Source: Acidobacteriota bacterium
Lineage (GTDB): Bacteria; Acidobacteriota; Blastocatellia; Pyrinomonadales; Pyrinomonadaceae
DNA length: 7,018 bases
Reading direction: 5' to 3'
NCBI GenBank assembly: GCA_023436495.1
Contig: JAEZIT010000082.1
Location: 1 to 7,018, forward strand
The translations under genes were made by a program, and so were the position numbers. Below, in pieces: positions 4,314 to 7,018 of this stretch; positions within the stretch are counted from its first letter, which is position 1; each line of letters starts with the position of its first letter. Below the pieces are notes generated by a model. It saw only the letters and a program-made list of their open reading frames with translations. It did not search any database and was not told where the DNA came from.

Positions 4314-7018
4314 ATGAATTCAATTTCCGAAAATGCTCCTGCCGCCGGGTACGACATCAAACTCGGCATTGACGGTTTTACTTATTCCGATCTGTATGAC
4401 GCGGCACGACTCCGCGAACTTGCCGAAACCTTTTATAAAGAGGTCGAACAGGCGGAGCCCGTCCTCCATACCGCACTTACGAAATACATAGCAGTACGCG
4501 GCGAAGGCTATGAGCCGAAGGTGGAATCCAAGATCCTTACGGACGCAGCGCCTTTCCTGTCAGATTTTATTGCCAGGCTGTTCAATATCTCGGCTGAACG
4601 TGCCGAGATTGAAAGAGAGATCCTGATCCAGAACCCGATCTGGCAATACAAATTCTTCGTTCAGCGGCGCGCGATCAAAAAATACAAGGCCGAACAGATC
4701 GCCGAAATGAACGAATCCGAACTGTGGCAGGCGATCACGGACCTTCGGAACAACGGTTTTGACGATACGCTCGTTCGTGATGAAGAACTGGCCGTCTCGA
4801 TGATCACCGCCGATCTCATCGCCGCCGAAGAGGCTTTGACGAAGGAAACTGAGATAACACCCGCGATCCGTAAAACCATCGACCGCCTGAACTCCGCCTA
4901 CGAAAAGCTCCGCGATAAAACCTTCGGAACTGTCTTCTCTCGTTTCGTTATGGAAACCGAAGGCTCCGGCGAGCTGCTTCAGGTAAAGGCCGCGCTCGGC
5001 TTGCTCGAAGCGTGGTCGGCATACGCCTTCTTCAAAAAGACGCGCAAATGGCACAGCTTCAAAACGCCGCATGCGCTCGATTATCAAAATCTCGTTCATC
5101 TCATTCATCCCGAGCCGAAGCTCCACAACATCATGCGCGGCCCGATCGAGGACCTTCGCCGCCGCGACGGGTTTAAATTGACGGACGACCGCGGGACGAT
5201 GCGCGATGCGCTGTACGAAGTGGATTACTGCCTGATCTGCCACGAACGCGGCAAGGATTCCTGCTCGAAAGGCCTGCACGAAGCCGATGGTTCGTCGAAG
5301 CGCAACCCGCTCGGAATTAAAACCGATGGCTGCCCGCTCGACGAAAAGATCTCGGAAATGCACCTGCTCAAACGGCAGGGCGACCCGATCGCATCGCTCG
5401 CCCTTGTCGCCATTGATAATCCGATGTGCGCCGGCACCGGCCATCGCATCTGCAACGACTGCATGAAGGGCTGCATTTTCCAGAAGCAGGAGCCCGTCAA
5501 CATCCCGCTTGCGGAAACCGCGTCGTTGACCGACGTTCTCAAACTTCCCTATGGATTCGAGATCTATTCGCTGCTGACGCGCTGGAACCCGCTCAACGCA
5601 AAACGCCCGTATGCTCTGCCGTATAACGGAAAGAACGTGCTGGTCATCGGCCTCGGGCCGGCGGGCTATACGCTGTCGCAGTATCTTTTGAACGAAGGCT
5701 TCGGCGTCGTCGGCATGGACGGCCTGAAGATCGAACCGCTCCCGGCCGAATGGACCGGAAACAACGGCAAGTCCTGCCCGAAACCGATCCGCGACCTCGA
5801 GGAGATCACGTTCGACCTCGACGAACGCATTTTGTCCGGCTTCGGCGGCGTTTCCGAATACGGCATCACGGTCCGCTGGGACAAGAATTTCCTGACCATG
5901 CTGCAGCTGATGCTCACGCGCCGCAAGCGCTTTCGCGCGTACGGCGGCATTCGCTTCGGCGGAACGCTGACCATCGAAGACGCCTGGGAATTCGGTTTTG
6001 ACCATATCGCCATCGCGACCGGCGCCGGCCGCCCGACGATCGTTCCGATGAAGAACAACCTCATCCGCGGCATTCGTCAGGCATCCGATTTCCTGATGGC
6101 CTTGCAGTTGACCGGTGCGTTCAAAAAAGACACGCTGTCCAACCTCCAGGTACGTCTTCCTGCCGTCGTGATCGGCGGCGGCCTGACCGGCATCGATACG
6201 GCGACCGAGCTTTTCGCGTACTATCCGATCCAGGTCGAAAAGATGCTCGACCGCTTCGAACAGGTCTCGGCCGAATTCGGCGAAGAGACCGTCCTTGCAA
6301 AATTCGACGAAGAAGAGCTTCGCGTGCTGCAGGAATTTCTCGAACACGGACGCGAGGTACGCGAAGAGCGCGCCCGTGCCGCGGCCGCGGGCGAAGAACC
6401 GAATTTTGTGCCGATGATCCAGGGTTGGGGCGGCGTCTCGCTGGTTTATCGCAAACGCCTGCAGGATTCGCCTGCGTACCGCCTCAATCACGAAGAGGTC
6501 CAGAAAGCCCTCGAAGAAGGCATCAATTTCATCGAATGCATGAACCCGGCAGAAGCCGTTCCCGACGAATATAACGCGGTCAAAGCGCTGATCTTCGAAC
6601 GGCTCGATTACAACGCCGAAACCGGAAAATTCGACAACACCGGCGAGATGCACGAATTCCCCGCACGCACCGTCTGCGTCGCGGCCGGCACGTCGCCGAA
6701 CGTCATTTATGAGAAGGAAAAACCCGGCACCTTCAAGCTCGACGAATGGCGGCAGTTCTTCCTGCCGCACAAGCTCGAAAAGAACGCCGACGGCTTTACG
6801 CTCGCCCCTGCCGCAAAGGGCGAGGCCGGCTTCTTCACGTCCTACGAACACGACGGCAAATACATCTCCTATTACGGCGACAACCACCCGCAATACGCCG
6901 GCAACGTCGTAAAGGCAATGGCATCCGCTAAATTCGGTTATCCGAAGGTCGTCGAAATATTCGAAGATGAAATTGCGGCGCAGGGACCGTTGCCGCAGAA
7001 CGAGCGCGACCGCATCTT
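4314..7018 (+). CDS. Large GltD-like FAD/NAD(P)-dependent iron-sulfur oxidoreductase, 3'-truncated by window edge
   Basis: The frame is open for 901 codons from ATG 4314 to the window end. An in-frame stop (TAA, 4302-4304) lies just upstream and the next Met is residue 132, so this start is well supported despite lacking a Shine-Dalgarno. Residues 1-300 are a mostly helical, charged region I do not recognise. Residues ~301-883 resemble glutamate synthase small subunit/NfnB-type flavoproteins. Cysteines 306, 309, 317 and 340 (DYCLIC..., then DGCPLDEKI), and 372, 380, 383 and 387 (NPMCAGTGHRICNDCMKGC), suit two iron-sulfur clusters. The FAD loop GLGPAG (446-451), GGVSEYGITVR (511-521) and IAIATGAGRPT (565-575) follow. 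The NAD(P) part has VVIGGGLTGIDTA (618-630), VYRKRLQDSPA (711-721), VAAGTSPN (789-796) and YYGDNHPQYAGNVV (853-866). It has no signal peptide or membrane helix, so it is likely cytosolic. Electron transfer between NAD(P)H and another acceptor is inferred; the substrate is unknown. It is not a plain GltD, being about twice that length. Confidence 0.88.
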   Translation, partial: MNSISENAPAAGYDIKLGIDGFTYSDLYDAARLRELAETFYKEVEQAEPVLHTALTKYIAVRGEGYEPKVESKILTDAAPFLSDFIARLFNISAERAEIEREILIQNPIWQYKFFVQRRAIKKYKAEQIAEMNESELWQAITDLRNNGFDDTLVRDEELAVSMITADLIAAEEALTKETEITPAIRKTIDRLNSAYEKLRDKTFGTVFSRFVMETEGSGELLQVKAALGLLEAWSAYAFFKKTRKWHSFKTPHALDYQNLVHLIHPEPKLHNIMRGPIEDLRRRDGFKLTDDRGTMRDALYEVDYCLICHERGKDSCSKGLHEADGSSKRNPLGIKTDGCPLDEKISEMHLLKRQGDPIASLALVAIDNPMCAGTGHRICNDCMKGCIFQKQEPVNIPLAETASLTDVLKLPYGFEIYSLLTRWNPLNAKRPYALPYNGKNVLVIGLGPAGYTLSQYLLNEGFGVVGMDGLKIEPLPAEWTGNNGKSCPKPIRDLEEITFDLDERILSGFGGVSEYGITVRWDKNFLTMLQLMLTRRKRFRAYGGIRFGGTLTIEDAWEFGFDHIAIATGAGRPTIVPMKNNLIRGIRQASDFLMALQLTGAFKKDTLSNLQVRLPAVVIGGGLTGIDTATELFAYYPIQVEKMLDRFEQVSAEFGEETVLAKFDEEELRVLQEFLEHGREVREERARAAAAGEEPNFVPMIQGWGGVSLVYRKRLQDSPAYRLNHEEVQKALEEGINFIECMNPAEAVPDEYNAVKALIFERLDYNAETGKFDNTGEMHEFPARTVCVAAGTSPNVIYEKEKPGTFKLDEWRQFFLPHKLEKNADGFTLAPAAKGEAGFFTSYEHDGKYISYYGDNHPQYAGNVVKAMASAKFGYPKVVEIFEDEIAAQGPLPQNERDRI

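Noticed and set aside
4085..4372. 95-codon open frame across the divergent intergenic region
   Set aside because: It covers the promoters, runs into the oxidoreductase in another frame, lacks a ribosome site and resembles nothing known.
5229..5243. CLICH, a CxxCH heme c attachment motif in the oxidoreductase
   Set aside because: The protein has no signal peptide and appears cytosolic, whereas heme c is attached outside the cytoplasm. The cysteines align with the iron-sulfur ligands of GltD-type proteins, so the His is coincidental.
4560..6893. 777-codon open frame on the minus strand
   Set aside because: It is codon-for-codon antisense to the oxidoreductase, whose frame carries clear FAD, NAD(P) and cysteine motifs. 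The shadow stays open only because the sense gene avoids TTA, CTA and TCA codons; it ends exactly at the sense TCA codon at 4560-4562. It begins with TTG, and its product is low-information, rich in Arg, Phe, Val, Ala and Asp, with no motif.

Overview
The window holds four genes of a Gram-negative-type bacterium of moderate to fairly high GC content: two for dTDP-L-rhamnose synthesis, a Wzc-type tyrosine kinase for polysaccharide export, and the first ~900 codons of a very large flavin/iron-sulfur oxidoreductase. Codon usage looks similar across all four genes. I see no insertion sequence, integrase, tRNA, rRNA or CRISPR array, so this reads as ordinary chromosome at the edge of a surface-polysaccharide locus. 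Shine-Dalgarno sequences are weak or absent before every visible start. The fused Wzc kinase implies an inner-membrane export machine of the Gram-negative kind. An Acidobacteriota-like source is a guess from general style, not a demonstrated assignment.

Layout: (1) 1-665 (+) is the C-terminal two thirds of rfbB/rmlB. (2) 662-1507 (+) is rfbD/rmlD, translationally coupled to rfbB by an ATGA overlap. (3) 1508-1562 is a short convergent gap with a hairpin terminator usable from both sides. (4) 1563-4070 (-) is an 835-residue polysaccharide co-polymerase/BY-kinase. (5) 4071-4313 is an AT-rich divergent intergenic region with candidate promoters and a perfect inverted repeat near the kinase promoter. 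(6) 4314 to beyond 7018 (+) is a GltD-like oxidoreductase that is still open at the window edge.

How they fit together: RfbB and RfbD catalyse the second and the last step in making dTDP-L-rhamnose, a common donor sugar for O-antigen and exopolysaccharide. The BY-kinase would control chain length and export of such a polymer through reversible phosphorylation of its tyrosine-rich tail. The oxidoreductase is divergently transcribed and has no evident link to polysaccharide. It is the least understood part of the window: a GltD-type core (two cysteine groups, an FAD fold and an NAD(P) fold) carrying a ~300-residue N-terminal domain I do not recognise, two insertions inside the flavoprotein core, and a C-terminal continuation that leaves the window. 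A 777-codon open frame lies antisense to it at 4560-6893 and is judged to be a shadow.
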